From Hyphomonadaceae bacterium JAD_PAG50586_4 (lineage in GTDB: Bacteria > Pseudomonadota > Alphaproteobacteria > Caulobacterales > Aquidulcibacteraceae), in the NCBI GenBank assembly GCA_023242925.1, contig CP096134.1, positions 1,438,501 to 1,502,500 of the forward strand: DNA of 64,000 nt, in the 5' to 3' direction. The position numbers and the translations under genes are program-made. Shown here one piece after another: positions 52,002 to 60,718 of this stretch (positions within the stretch are counted from its first letter, which is position 1; every line of letters starts with the position of its first letter). The notes beneath the pieces were generated by a model, which was not told where the DNA came from, did no database searches, and was given only the letters and a program-made list of their open reading frames with translations.

Positions 52002-52772
52002 ATGACGCTCCGACAAGTCAAAGCCGCCGTTCTGCTGATCGGCGATGAGCTGCTCTCTGGCCGCACGCAGGACGTGAACCTGCGCGCGATCTCAAAATTT
52101 TTGGGTCCGCTCGGCGTGCAGGTGGCGGAGGCGCGTGTCGTGTCGGATGTGCCCGAAGCCATCGTCGCGGCGGTGAACGATCTGCGTGCGCGCTACGATT
52201 ACGTATTCAGCACCGGCGGCATCGGGCCGACGCATGACGACAAAACGGCCGATGCGATGGCCGCCGCATTCGGCGTTCATATTGGCGTGCGTGAGGACGC
52301 GCGCGCGATCTTGGAAGACCATTACAAGGGCCGCGTGCATCTAAATGAATCGCGTCTGCGCATGGCGCGTATTCCGGATGGCGCATTGCTGATCGCCAAT
52401 CCCGTATCGAAGGCGCCTGGCTTTCAGATTGGCAACGTGTTCGTGATGGCGGGCGTGCCGTCGATCGTGCGCGGCATGTTGGAAGATGTGGGCCACCGCA
52501 TCGAAGGCGGCGCGGTGGTGAAAAGCGTCACGATCCGCGGCAAGGGCGTTGTCGAAGGTGCGATCGCCGAGGGCCTGGAGAAACTCGAAACGGATGCGGT
52601 GGGTGCGGTGTCGTTCGGCTCGTATCCGTGGTTCGCGCCGGGCGATTATGGGGTGCACCTTGTGGCGCGTTCTGCCGTGCCGGAGGCGCTGGTGAAGGCG
52701 GCGCAAGATTTGAAGACGCTTATCCTCTCGGCTGGCGGTACGCCGGAAGAGATCGAGGAGGGCGCGCCTTAA
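52002..52772 (+). CDS. CinA N-terminal/MoaB-like molybdopterin-binding domain protein
   Basis: A 256-residue protein with the MoCF-binding fold: AAVLLIGDELLSGRTQDVN, VFSTGGIGPTHDDKTADAMA (the GGxGPTxDD signature) and FVMAGVPSIVRGMLE. It corresponds to the CinA N-terminal domain alone; no C-terminal NMN amidohydrolase is present. Stand-alone copies are common in alphaproteobacteria and may have ADP-ribose pyrophosphatase activity or none. The ATG is 52002. It is convergent with the acetyltransferase gene, with a 4-bp overlap. Confidence 0.87.
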   Translation: MTLRQVKAAVLLIGDELLSGRTQDVNLRAISKFLGPLGVQVAEARVVSDVPEAIVAAVNDLRARYDYVFSTGGIGPTHDDKTADAMAAAFGVHIGVREDARAILEDHYKGRVHLNESRLRMARIPDGALLIANPVSKAPGFQIGNVFVMAGVPSIVRGMLEDVGHRIEGGAVVKSVTIRGKGVVEGAIAEGLEKLETDAVGAVSFGSYPWFAPGDYGVHLVARSAVPEALVKAAQDLKTLILSAGGTPEEIEEGAP

Positions 52773-53443
52773 GCCCGCTTCCACACCGCGTGCGTGACTT
52801 CGCACCTCGTCTCAAAGCCGAGCGATTGATAGAGCGCGATGGCGCCGGAATTGTTGGCGTACGTGTGCAGGAACGGCGTCTCGCCGTCAGCGATAATGCG
52901 CGCGCCGACGGTGCGCATGAGCGCTGCGCCATAGCCGCGGCCGCGATGATCGGGATGGGTACAGACCCCGCTGATTTCGACGAACCCCGCGATCTGCAAA
53001 CGCTCACCCGCCATCGCGATGAGCTTGCCGTCGTCGCGAATGCCGACAAAGCGGCCGAGCGTGTTCGTGCGGGCGTGGAACGGGCCGGGCTTGGTGAGCA
53101 GGGCGAGCGCGAGCATTTCGGCGGCGTCCGCGTCGCTGAGGAGCTTGATGTCGAAGCTTCGTTGTTCGGCGCTGAAATCCTTCCACACCATTTGTAGGCC
53201 CAGCGTACTTGCGGCGAGCGCCACGACAGGCGGCGGCTCGGGCGGGGCGGGCTCAAGCAGGGAAATGTCGCCATTAGCCGGGATGAGTTCGGTGAGCGCG
53301 GCGACCGCCGCATCGGAAGTGTCAGCGCACGCCGCGAAAGGGCCTATGTCGGTCCGGAAGCGGCGCGCCAGCGGGCCGCCTTCGGAGAGATGGGCCTGGC
53401 GCGTCGTCAGCGCCTTCCAAGCCAGCTTGTCCAACGGATGCAT
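52769..53443 (-). CDS. GNAT-family N-acetyltransferase (FR47-like)
   Basis: A 224-residue protein. The C-terminal half is the GNAT fold: FVEISGVCTHPDHRGRGYGAALMRTV has the acetyl-CoA loop (HRGRGYG), and TYANNSGAIALYQSLGFETRCEVTH is the final block. The N-terminal 100 residues (MHPLDKLAWKALTTRQAHLS) form the FR47-type domain. The substrate is unknown. It starts at ATG 53443 and precedes tRNA-Leu(UAA) on the other strand. Confidence 0.87.
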   Translation of the reverse strand: MHPLDKLAWKALTTRQAHLSEGGPLARRFRTDIGPFAACADTSDAAVAALTELIPANGDISLLEPAPPEPPPVVALAASTLGLQMVWKDFSAEQRSFDIKLLSDADAAEMLALALLTKPGPFHARTNTLGRFVGIRDDGKLIAMAGERLQIAGFVEISGVCTHPDHRGRGYGAALMRTVGARIIADGETPFLHTYANNSGAIALYQSLGFETRCEVTHAVWKRA

Positions 53444-53536
53444 GCGTCCCTCCGCTATCGGCAGGTGTGTAGGTGCGCGCCGAAGGCTGCGCCATCCTTG
53501 CGCGGTCGGGGCAAAGCCCGGTATCCAGCGACCAGT

Positions 53537-53623
53537 GCGAGCGTGGCGAAACCGGTAGACGCAGCGGACTTAAAATCCGTTCGCCGCAAGGCGGTGCGGG
53601 TTCAAGTCCCGCCGCTCGCACCA
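53537..53623 (+). tRNA. tRNA-Leu (anticodon UAA)
   Basis: An 87-nt class II tRNA: acceptor arm GCGAGCG / CGCTCGC, D-loop with CCGGTAGAC, anticodon stem around loop CTTAAAA with TAA at 53571-53573, long variable arm CGCCGCAAGGCGGTG-like, T-arm GGTTCAAGTCC, and encoded CCA. It is the second leucine tRNA of the window. Confidence 0.96.
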
Positions 53624-53631
53624 ATGTCCGC

Positions 53632-53880
53632 TTAAGCCGCTTCGACGCGGGCGGTGTTCGTGTTGGTTTCGAAATTGAGCTTGCCGGCATTGGCGAGGAA
53701 TTCGATGGCGGCTTCGGGCGTGATGCGTAGGTCAGCCTCGCTGACGACTTCGGTGACGATGGCGAACAATTCCTCGGAGCTAACGCTGGCCCGGCCGGCC
53801 ATTTTCAATTTGATCAGCTTGAGCAGCGCGTTCGGTGTGACGGCCCGGGGCATGGCCCCGAGGCTTTCTGCGAAAAACAT
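53632..53880 (-). CDS. Small hypothetical protein
   Basis: An 82-residue protein, MFFAESLGAMPRAVTPNALL, with GGAGGCG before the ATG at 53880. The body KLIKLKMAGRASVSSEELFAIVTEVVSEADLRITPEAAIEFLANAG looks all-helical and soluble. No cysteine, membrane segment or known motif is seen. It sits directly after tRNA-Leu(UAA) on the opposite strand and is divergent from the TRIC gene. Confidence 0.7.
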   Translation of the reverse strand: MFFAESLGAMPRAVTPNALLKLIKLKMAGRASVSSEELFAIVTEVVSEADLRITPEAAIEFLANAGKLNFETNTNTARVEAA

Positions 53881-53958
53881 TCTGCGCCTCCATTGGCAGC
53901 ATCATCCACCCAGGGCGATAGGATGGACTGATTCAGACCTGCCCGGTGTGACACTTTG

Positions 53959-54597
53959 ATGGTTCCTGAGACGCTCCCCGTTTTGCCTGCAGCGCTCGAT
54001 TATGCGGGCGTGGCCGTGTTTGCGCTGACTGGCGCGCTGGCGGCGGCGCGCGATAGGCACGACATCATCACGTTCTGGTTTTTCGCCGTGGTGACTGGCG
54101 TGGGCGGCGGCACGTTACGTGATCTGCTGATCGGTGCGCCGGTGTTTTGGGTAGGCGACCCGACGTATCTGGCGATTGGCCTCGTGGCGGCGTTGTTGGT
54201 GTGGTTTCTCGCGCCGCATCTGGAGCGTGCCAAGACGCTGATCTGGCTCGATGCGTTGGGGTTGGCGGCGTATGCGGTGATTGGCGCCGGCAAGGCGCTG
54301 GCGCTGGGTGTCGATCCGTTCGTCGCCGTCGCGATGGGTGTGCTGACGGCGTGTTTCGGCGGCGTGATCCGCGATGTGTTGGCAGGCCAGCCTTCGGCGC
54401 TGTTGAAGCGGGAGATCACGATCTCTGCGGCACTCTTGGCGGCGGCTGGATTCGTGGCGCTGCGCGCGGCAGGCGTACCGCTGGCTTGGGCAGGGGTTGC
54501 GGGCGCTTTGGCAGGTTTCGGTTTGCGTGCTGGAGCCATACATTATGGCTGGGCGCTGCCCCCGTTCGGAGAGAAACGTGGCCAAGGAAAAGCTTGA
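53959..54597 (+). CDS. TRIC/UPF0126-family cation channel
   Basis: A 212-residue inner-membrane protein with seven hydrophobic segments in two related halves: LDYAGVAVFALTGALAAARD with VVTGVGGGTLRDLLIGAPVFW, and LDALGLAAYAVIGAGKALAL with GVLTACFGGVIRDVLAGQPSALL. The repeated GGGTLRD / GGVIRD motifs define the prokaryotic TRIC (formerly UPF0126) family of monovalent cation channels, also linked to glycine uptake. Its 3' end overlaps the HMG-CoA lyase start by 20 bp. Confidence 0.92.
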   Translation: MVPETLPVLPAALDYAGVAVFALTGALAAARDRHDIITFWFFAVVTGVGGGTLRDLLIGAPVFWVGDPTYLAIGLVAALLVWFLAPHLERAKTLIWLDALGLAAYAVIGAGKALALGVDPFVAVAMGVLTACFGGVIRDVLAGQPSALLKREITISAALLAAAGFVALRAAGVPLAWAGVAGALAGFGLRAGAIHYGWALPPFGEKRGQGKA

Positions 54598-55482
54598 ACT
54601 GGTTGAAGTCAGCCCGCGCGATGGGTTGCAAAACGAGCCGGATATTGTCTCGACCGAGAACAAGCTCGCGCTGATCGATCACATCATCGCGTCGGGCCTG
54701 CGCCGGCTTGAGGCGGGCAGCTTCGTCAATCCCAAGAAGGTGCCGCAGATGGCGGATGGCGATGCGGTGTTTGCCGGCGTGCCCAAGCGCGATGACGTGA
54801 CCTACATCGCGCTGGCTTTGAATTTGCGCGGAGTCGAGCGCGCGCTTGGCGCTGGCGCCACGGAAATCAATTACGCCTTCTGCGCCTCTGACGGATTTTC
54901 GATCCGCAACAATGGCGCGACGGTGGAAGAGACGTTTGCGGTGTGGCCTGACGTGGTCGCGCTGGCGAAGGCCAATGGCGCGCGTGTTACGGCGACGGTT
55001 TCCACAGCCTTTGGCTGCCCGTTCGATGGTGAAGTCCCGGTGGCGCAAGTGGTGAAGGTGGCTGAGCGCTGTGTGGCGCAGGACATCTTTGAATTGGCGC
55101 TTGCCGATACGATTGGCGTTGGCGCGCCCAGCGATGTGCATGATCGCTTCAAGGCTGTGAAGGCGGCCATTCCCGGCCACGTGCAATTGCGCGCGCACTT
55201 CCACAATACGCGCGACACCGCGCTCGCGAATGCTGTCGCTGCTGTGGAAGAGGGGTGCGCGTATTGGATGGTTCGCTCGCCGGCATCGGCGGCTGCCCGT
55301 TTGCGCCGGGCGCTGCCGGCAACGTGCCGACCGAAGACCTGCTCTATATGTTCAACCGCATGGGCTTCGACACCGGCGTTGATCTGGATCGTGCGGTGCA
55401 AGCGGCGCAATTCATTGGCGGCGTGTTGGGGCGCAAGACGCCTGGTATGGTCAGCCGCGCGCCGAAATGGCCCAAACAATAA
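54578..55482 (+). CDS. Hydroxymethylglutaryl-CoA lyase, with frameshift
   Basis: HMG-CoA lyase cleaves HMG-CoA to acetoacetate and acetyl-CoA, the end of leucine breakdown. GTG 54578 behind GGAGAG gives MAKEKLELVEVSPRDGLQNE, the family start with the RDGLQNE metal/catalytic segment. HFHNTRDTALANAVAAVEEG is followed in the other frame by VRVLDGSLAGIGGCPFAPGA then AGNVPTEDLLYMF with the catalytic GGCPFAPGA cysteine loop. One more G in 55252-55255 joins them (301 residues). The gene works downstream of the hydratase at 26268. An overlap with the TRIC gene suggests translational coupling. Confidence 0.92.
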
Positions 55483-55508
55483 GGCCGCCGCGTTGCCGCG
55501 ACGGCCTT
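55481..55508. terminator. Bidirectional hairpin terminator
   Basis: AAGGCCGCCGCG / CGCGACGGCCTT (one mismatch) with a TTGC loop. It begins in the stop codon of the HMG-CoA lyase gene and faces the convergent TorF gene. Confidence 0.7.
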
Positions 55509-55531
55509 AAAGTCTGTGTGAGCTCTAAAGT

Positions 55532-56212
55532 TTAGAGTTCGCGACTGATCGTGAACGAGATTTCCTCGTCGCTGCCCGGGATGTCCGCTTCGTGGTAGCG
55601 GAGATCGAAGCCGAAGCCGTGCGTGGCGTATGATGCGCCGATATTCCATGTGTCGTAATCAGACTCGCCGAGGTCGCCATCAACATTCTGGTTGCCGAAC
55701 GCGCCCGAGACGCTGAACGCATCAGAGAACGCATAAGCAGCGTTCGCTTCCAGATAAAGGCCCTCGTCGCCGTCAACACCCGCGAATTCGTCCGCGAGGA
55801 ACGCCGCGGCGCCAAGCGTGAACGCCTCTGTCGGGCTGTAGCTGGCGGCGCCCTTCAGTTCAAAGAAATCGATGTCGTCAGCGCCCGGGTAAAGATAGCC
55901 AACGACGCCGAAATCGAACGTGACCGGACCGAGGGTCGGCGTGATACCGGCATAAACGTCGAGTTCGGCAGAAGCGTCGGCGCCGAAATCGTCAACCGAT
56001 GACGCCCAAGCGCCGGCGTAGAAAAAGTCGGTCGCGTAGTCAGCGCCACCTTGAACGGCGAAATCGCCGTCGGATTGCGTGATGCCGCGCCACACATAAT
56101 TGCTCGTAAAAGCGACGTTCGCAGTTACCGTGCCTTCGGCGGCGGCGACGCCCGTCGTGCCAACCGTGGCAGCGCTAGCCAACATGGCAAGGCCAAGCAG
56201 TTTCTTCATCAT
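55532..56212 (-). CDS. TorF-family putative porin
   Basis: An outer-membrane beta-barrel of about 226 residues. Several ATGs are clustered (56218, 56212, 56209); I use 56212, 6 bp after AAGG. A signal peptide (MMKKLLGLAMLASAATVG, cleavage near VAAAE) precedes GTVTANVAFTSNYVWRGITQ, the family start (SxNYxWRGxxQS), and the barrel ends in EEISFTISREL. The TorF family (TIGR02001) is taken to be a porin. The upstream region carries a perfect 6-6-6 inverted repeat, so expression may be regulated. Confidence 0.88.
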   Translation of the reverse strand: MMKKLLGLAMLASAATVGTTGVAAAEGTVTANVAFTSNYVWRGITQSDGDFAVQGGADYATDFFYAGAWASSVDDFGADASAELDVYAGITPTLGPVTFDFGVVGYLYPGADDIDFFELKGAASYSPTEAFTLGAAAFLADEFAGVDGDEGLYLEANAAYAFSDAFSVSGAFGNQNVDGDLGESDYDTWNIGASYATHGFGFDLRYHEADIPGSDEEISFTISREL

Positions 56213-56262
56213 ACGCATCCTTAGTTCCCCGCGGGTTTCTCGCCGCAGCTTATGCAACGAGG

Positions 56263-56280
56263 TTCACGTGTTAACGTGAA
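56263..56280. promoter_or_regulatory. Palindrome upstream of the TorF gene
   Basis: TTCACGTGTTAACGTGAA: perfect 6-bp arms around a 6-bp centre, about 50 bp before the start codon. Further ACGTTA-like repeats follow directly. It is an operator candidate for an unidentified regulator. Confidence 0.5.
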
Positions 56281-56634
56281 CGTTAGGTTAAGCGCACAAA
56301 GCTTTGGCTGTTTGAGCGTGACAGGAAAGCCATCAGCGTTGCAGCCGCGCCACGGATGTAGTGTGCGCCCCTTTCTTGGGCGGCGGGAGAGGCGTTCGCC
56401 GCAAGTTTGCGCAGTGTGACCTCAGCGCAGCAAAGGGGTGGATATTCTGTGCGTGTGGCTTTTGGGACAAAGGCCTGTCGCGAGATGCGTTCGCCCTGAA
56501 GACTTCAGGTACGAAAATTCCTTCACGGCTGCCCTGCCGGTCGGCCCGCTTGAGTTGGCTGCGCTTGCCCTAGAGCGCCTTGAAAGAAGGCGCGCGAGGC
56601 GACACTTGGAAGGCGCAGATTGCGGGGGTGGGGC
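56281..56634. other. Gap of about 350 bp, nothing recognised
   Basis: Between the TorF promoter region and the antiporter gene I find no gene, tRNA or clear hairpin on either strand. Short open frames here have poor codon use and no ribosome site. Confidence 0.5.
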
Positions 56635-57599
56635 GTGGAAGTTTGGCTGCAGATCGGCGCGGGTCTGATTTTGCTCGGGCTCGGTGGTGAAGGTGTTGTG
56701 CGCGGCGCCGTGGGGGTGGCGCGCCGGCTTGGCGTCTCAGAACTGTTGATTGGTCTCACACTCGTTGGGTTCGGCACCTCCACGCCTGAACTGCTGACGA
56801 GCATCAGCGCGGCGTTGCGCGGGTCCGATGGCGTGGCGGTTGGCAATGTCGTCGGATCCAACATCTCCAATATTCTGCTGATCGCAGCGCTAGCCGCGAT
56901 CGCGCGGCCGATTGCGGTGTCTCGGGCGGCCGTGTTTCGAGACGGTTCGACGATGATCGCGGCGTCGATAGCTCTCGCCGCGTACGCATTCTTTTTTCCA
57001 GCATTGAGCGATGGACTGGCGCCCTCATGCTCGTGCTGCTGGCGGCCTACATCTGGTCGACTTGGCGCCTGGAGCGCGGCTCGCAGATTCCATCGGCTGA
57101 AATGCACCGGTCGGAGAGTCACGCCTATGACCCAGCGCCGCCGTCGCTGTGGAGTTCGGTGCTGTTTGCCGTGGGCGGCATCGCCCTCTTGATCTTTGGT
57201 GCGGACTTTCTCGTGCAAGGCGCACTGACGCTAGCGCGGAGCGCGGGGCTATCCGAGACCGTGATCGGCCTCACGATTGTCGCCGTCGGCACCTCGCTGC
57301 CGGAGCTGGTGGCCACATTGGCGGCGGCGGCCAAGGGGCGATCTGAAGTCGCGTTCGGCAACGTTGTGGGTTCAAACATCTACAATGTGCTTGGCGTGCT
57401 CAGCATGACGGCCATGATTCAACCGGTGTCGATCCCAGTCGATCTTCACCCTGCCGACTGGGCCGTGTTTGTGGCCTCGGCGGCGCTGTTGGTGCTGCAC
57501 GCTTGGACGGGCGCGCGCGTCAGCCGGCGCGAGGGCGGTCTGCTGTTGGCGCTCTACCTGCTTTATATTGCCTATTTGGTTGGGCGGACGGGCGTATAA
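56635..57599 (+). CDS. CaCA-family Na+/Ca2+ antiporter, with frameshift
   Basis: An inner-membrane cation antiporter, 321 residues once a G is added at 57018-57019. GTG 56635 starts [20 protein letters not shown]. The two alpha-repeats that bind Ca2+ are present: [17 protein letters not shown] with [13 protein letters not shown] in the first half, and [17 protein letters not shown] with [14 protein letters not shown] in the second. The first frame ends [10 protein letters not shown]; the other continues [20 protein letters not shown]. Ten membrane helices are expected. Length is normal for YrbG-type exchangers. Confidence 0.9.
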
Positions 57600-57637
57600 G
57601 CTTGGCGCCGTCGACTGCCGGAGTTACCTCGCCCGCT

Positions 57638-58090
57638 ATGACTGACACCCTTACGCAGCTCGGGAAGAGCGCGACGATACCGGCGAGCCCGGATGCAGCG
57701 GTGCTTGAGCGCGCGCCGAACCCGCACAAAGGCGCACTCTATCTGGCGCGCTTCACTGCGCCGGAATTCACCTCGATCTGCCCGGTGACCGGCCAGCCTG
57801 ATTTCGGGGTGCTGGTGATCGATTACGCGCCGGCGGATTGGATCGTGGAATCCAAGAGCCTGAAGCTCTTCCTACAAAGCTTCCGCAATCACGGCGCGTT
57901 CCATGAGGATTGCACCGTGGGCGTGGCCAAGCGCATCGCCGAGACGATCAACCCGACCTGGCTGCGCATCGGCGGCTATTGGAACCCGCGCGGCGGCATG
58001 CCGATCGACGTGTTCTGGCAAACGGGCGCAGCCCCAAACGGGCTCTGGTTGCCCGACCAGGGCGTGGCGACCTATCGCGCGCGCGGCTGA
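57638..58090 (+). CDS. queF: NADPH-dependent 7-cyano-7-deazaguanine reductase
   Basis: QueF reduces preQ0 to preQ1 in queuosine biosynthesis. This is the short, single-domain (type I) form, 150 residues from ATG 57638 ([20 protein letters not shown]). C48 in [13 protein letters not shown] is the nucleophile that forms a thioimide, and D55 in the same block is the proton donor. [22 protein letters not shown] and a C-terminal [13 protein letters not shown] complete the family pattern. No preQ1 riboswitch is visible upstream. The stop directly abuts the convergent nitroreductase stop. Confidence 0.94.
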   Translation: MTDTLTQLGKSATIPASPDAAVLERAPNPHKGALYLARFTAPEFTSICPVTGQPDFGVLVIDYAPADWIVESKSLKLFLQSFRNHGAFHEDCTVGVAKRIAETINPTWLRIGGYWNPRGGMPIDVFWQTGAAPNGLWLPDQGVATYRARG

Positions 58091-58720
58091 TTAGAAGCGT
58101 GTAACGCGCCCTTCGGAATTGGCGCGCACGCGTTCGATCGCGGGCTCGCGCGCTGTGCCGAGATAGACGAAGCCGGCCACTTGTTCGTGTTCGGCAAGGC
58201 CAAGCGCTTTGCGTGCGCGCGGGTCGAACGCCGGCCATTCCGTGATCCACGCGCCGGCGAAACCCATCGCGTGCGCGCCCAGCAGCAGCGCGAAGCATAC
58301 CGCGCCCGCCGACATGAGCTGTTCCCATTCCGGCACTTTCGGCGAGGGCTTGGGCGACGACACCACCATCACGCAGCTTGGCGTGCGCAAGAAAATCCCA
58401 CGCGCGGCGGTGAGGCGCGTCTGGTCCACGCCTTCGTCGTTCGCGATCGCTTGCGCCAACGCTTCGCCGGCGCGCGCACGCGCGTCACCATCGATCACAA
58501 CGAAACGCCATGGCCCGATCTTGCCGTGATCGGGTACGCGCGTGGAGAGTGCGATCAAAGCGTCGATCTGTTCGGGCGAGGGGCCGGGCTCGACGAAGTG
58601 CGCGATCTTGGTGGAGCGGCGGCGCGCGAGCAGCGCCAGCATATCGGCGCTCTCGTTCACGGCGTTGACGGGATCGTTCTCTTTGGGGGCGGCCGGAATA
58701 GCGGAAGCGGGAAGGGTCAT
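58091..58720 (-). CDS. Nitroreductase-family FMN oxidoreductase (YdjA-like)
   Basis: A 209-residue flavoprotein. ATG 58720 follows GGAG. LLARRRSTKIAHFVEPGPSPEQIDALI starts the nitroreductase fold, PDHGKIGPWRFVVIDGDAR is the FMN-binding block, and the C-terminal half has AGAVCFALLLGAHAMGFAGAWITEWPAF and VAGFVYLGTAREP. The short YdjA-type branch has no known physiological substrate. It lies tail to tail with queF and is divergent from the next Nudix gene. Confidence 0.88.
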   Translation of the reverse strand: MTLPASAIPAAPKENDPVNAVNESADMLALLARRRSTKIAHFVEPGPSPEQIDALIALSTRVPDHGKIGPWRFVVIDGDARARAGEALAQAIANDEGVDQTRLTAARGIFLRTPSCVMVVSSPKPSPKVPEWEQLMSAGAVCFALLLGAHAMGFAGAWITEWPAFDPRARKALGLAEHEQVAGFVYLGTAREPAIERVRANSEGRVTRF

Positions 58721-58765
58721 AGGGTCTCCGTGGCGCCGTTCGGCCGCGGCGGCTATGCATGCGTC

Positions 58766-59371
58766 ATGAGTGACATCTGGGAAGAAGACATTGATCCGTG
58801 GATCGTCAAGGGCGTCAGCCGCGCATTTGAGAATGCGTGGTTTGTCGTCGACAACCATGCGGTCATTCACCCTCATGGCGCTGAGGGCATTTATAGCGTG
58901 ATGCGGCCCCATCGCGTGGCCGTGGGCGTGCTGCCGATCGATGACGAAGGCTGCGTGCATCTCGTCGGTCAATGGCGGTTTCCCCTGAAGCGCTATTCCT
59001 GGGAAATGCCCGAGGGCGGCGCCGATCCGGGCGAAGAGCCGCGCGCGTGCGCGGTGCGCGAACTAAAGGAAGAGACCGGCCTTGTGGCTGGCGCGCTCAC
59101 GCCTATCCTCGAAATGGATATGTCCAACTCATTTACCGATGAGATCGCCAAAGTGTTCTTGGCGACCGGACTCCAGCCGGGCGAGGCCCAACCGGACCCG
59201 ACCGAGGTGCTGAAGCGGCGTCGGGCGCCATTTCTGGAGGTTCTGGACAAGGTCTCGTCAGGCTATATTCGCGATAGTCTGACGGTTGCGGCGGTGCTGC
59301 GCGCCCACCACATGGCGGTGACAGGGCTGTTGCCGGACGCTCTGGCCAGAGAGATGCTGGCCCAGGGCTAG
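58766..59371 (+). CDS. NUDIX hydrolase, ADP-ribose pyrophosphatase-like
   Basis: A 201-residue protein starting MSDIWEEDIDPWIVKGVSRA. The Nudix box is complete and contiguous: GGADPGEEPRACAVRELKEE followed by TGL. The preceding VLPIDDEGCVHLVGQWRFPLKRYSWEMPEGG is the strand pattern of the ADP-ribose pyrophosphatase group (YQRFPL-like). It probably hydrolyses ADP-ribose or a similar nucleotide sugar. It precedes cysE by 11 bp on the same strand and may be co-transcribed with it. Confidence 0.9.
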   Translation: MSDIWEEDIDPWIVKGVSRAFENAWFVVDNHAVIHPHGAEGIYSVMRPHRVAVGVLPIDDEGCVHLVGQWRFPLKRYSWEMPEGGADPGEEPRACAVRELKEETGLVAGALTPILEMDMSNSFTDEIAKVFLATGLQPGEAQPDPTEVLKRRRAPFLEVLDKVSSGYIRDSLTVAAVLRAHHMAVTGLLPDALAREMLAQG

Positions 59372-59382
59372 GGAGGAAAATC

Positions 59383-60171
59383 ATGGCTGAAGCTCAGCCC
59401 CGTGTGTTCGAGGCGTCTGGCGGCGTGTGGTCTCAATTGCGCGTCGAGGCCATGCAAGCTGCGGCCGAAGAGCCGTTGCTGGCGTCCTATCTGCACGCAT
59501 CCATTCTGCACCACGACAAGATTGAGGACGCGCTCTCTTATCATTTGGCGCAGAAACTCGGGCACGGTGATTTGCCGGCGTTGCAGCTGCGTGAAGTGAT
59601 CCGCGAAGCCTATACGTCTGATCCTTCGTTGGCGGCCGCGGCGACGCGCGACATGCGCGTGGTGCGCGAGCGCGATCCCGCGTGCAGAACTTATCTGCAG
59701 CCCTTCCTGTTCTTCAAAGGCTATGGCGGGCTCCAGGCCTATCGCATCGCGCATTGGCTGTGGACGCAGGAGCGTCACATCCTCGCCTATCATCTGCAGA
59801 GCCGCATCTCGGAGCTCTTTGCGGTCGATATTCATCCGAACGCCAAGATTGGCGCTGGCGTGTTCATTGACCATGCGCATGGGATCGTGATCGGCGAGAC
59901 CGCGGTCGTGGATGACGACGTGTCAATGCTGCACTCGGTGACGCTGGGCGGCACCGGCAAAGTCGGCGGCGATCGCCACCCGAAGATCAAGCGCGGCGTG
60001 ATGATTGGCGCGGGCGCCAAGGTGCTCGGCAACATCATTGTTGGTGAAGATGCGCGCATTGCGGCGGGCTCGGTGGTGCTGAGCGATGTGGGCGCGCGCT
60101 GCACGGTCGCGGGCGTGCCGGCCAAGCCCGTGGGGGGCCCTGTTGTGAAGGCACGAAGCCGGCCGAAATGA
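59383..60171 (+). CDS. cysE: Serine O-acetyltransferase
   Basis: CysE makes O-acetylserine, the first step of cysteine synthesis. The 262-residue protein starts MAEAQPRVFEASGGVWSQLR with GGAGG before the ATG. The N-terminal helical domain has EPLLASYLHASILHHDKIEDALSYHLAQKL, and the C-terminal left-handed beta-helix has hexapeptide repeats with IHPNAKIGAGVFIDHAHGIVIGETAVVDD (catalytic histidine region), GGDRHPKIKRGVMIGAGAKVLGNI and AAGSVVLSDV. The tail ends AKPVGGPVVKARSRPK. No other cysteine gene is adjacent. Confidence 0.94.
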   Translation: MAEAQPRVFEASGGVWSQLRVEAMQAAAEEPLLASYLHASILHHDKIEDALSYHLAQKLGHGDLPALQLREVIREAYTSDPSLAAAATRDMRVVRERDPACRTYLQPFLFFKGYGGLQAYRIAHWLWTQERHILAYHLQSRISELFAVDIHPNAKIGAGVFIDHAHGIVIGETAVVDDDVSMLHSVTLGGTGKVGGDRHPKIKRGVMIGAGAKVLGNIIVGEDARIAAGSVVLSDVGARCTVAGVPAKPVGGPVVKARSRPK

Positions 60172-60304
60172 TGGATCAGCGTATCGCTGAATAGCGCCGC
60201 GACGCCGTGTCCGCAGACCTGGTTGGCGGATACGGCTACATTCGCGCTTGTGATCTCGTTCGGCTCCCACGCCAGAGACGTTCGCCTATCGGCGCGATCC
60301 GCGC

Positions 60305-60718
60305 GTGCCGGCTTTTGACGATTCCCATCCGATCGTAATTTTCGACGGCGCGTGCGTGATGTGCTCGCGCTTCGTGCAATTTCTGCTGCGCGCCGATCGG
60401 CGCGGGCGATTGCGCTTTCTAACGGCGCAATCGGAGCTGGGCCAGGCGATCTACGCGCATTTCGATCTGCGCAGCGATGTGTTCGACACGTATGTGTTGC
60501 TCGATGGCGGGCAGGCGCGTGTGAAATCTGACGCCGCGTTGGGGATATTCGCGTTGCTAGGCGCACCCTATGCGCTCCTCGGCGTGGGGCGCGTGCTACC
60601 GCGGGCGTGGCGCGATGGCTTGTATGATTTCGTGGCGCGCAATCGGCTGCGTTGGTTTGGCGTGCGCGAGGTTTGCTACGCGCCGACGCCTGAAGCGCGC
60701 GCGAGGTTCATCGCATGA
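60305..60718 (+). CDS. DCC-family thiol-disulfide oxidoreductase-like protein (DUF393)
   Basis: A 137-residue protein starting at GTG 60305. It has the thioredoxin-like DUF393 signature FDGACVMCSRFVQFLL with a CxxC at residues 17-20, then FLTAQSELGQAI and the DTYVLLDGGQARVKSDAALGI block. The family is called DCC after its conserved residues; it may act as a redox protein. Its stop overlaps the next start (ATGA), so the next gene is co-translated. Confidence 0.87.
   Translation: MPAFDDSHPIVIFDGACVMCSRFVQFLLRADRRGRLRFLTAQSELGQAIYAHFDLRSDVFDTYVLLDGGQARVKSDAALGIFALLGAPYALLGVGRVLPRAWRDGLYDFVARNRLRWFGVREVCYAPTPEARARFIA

Noticed and set aside
54000..54539. Minus-strand frame opposite the TRIC gene
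   Set aside because: Proline/alanine/serine-rich composition typical of an antisense shadow; no start context.
57600..57637. preQ1 riboswitch before queF
   Set aside because: Only 38 bp separate the genes and no H-type pseudoknot pattern is visible.
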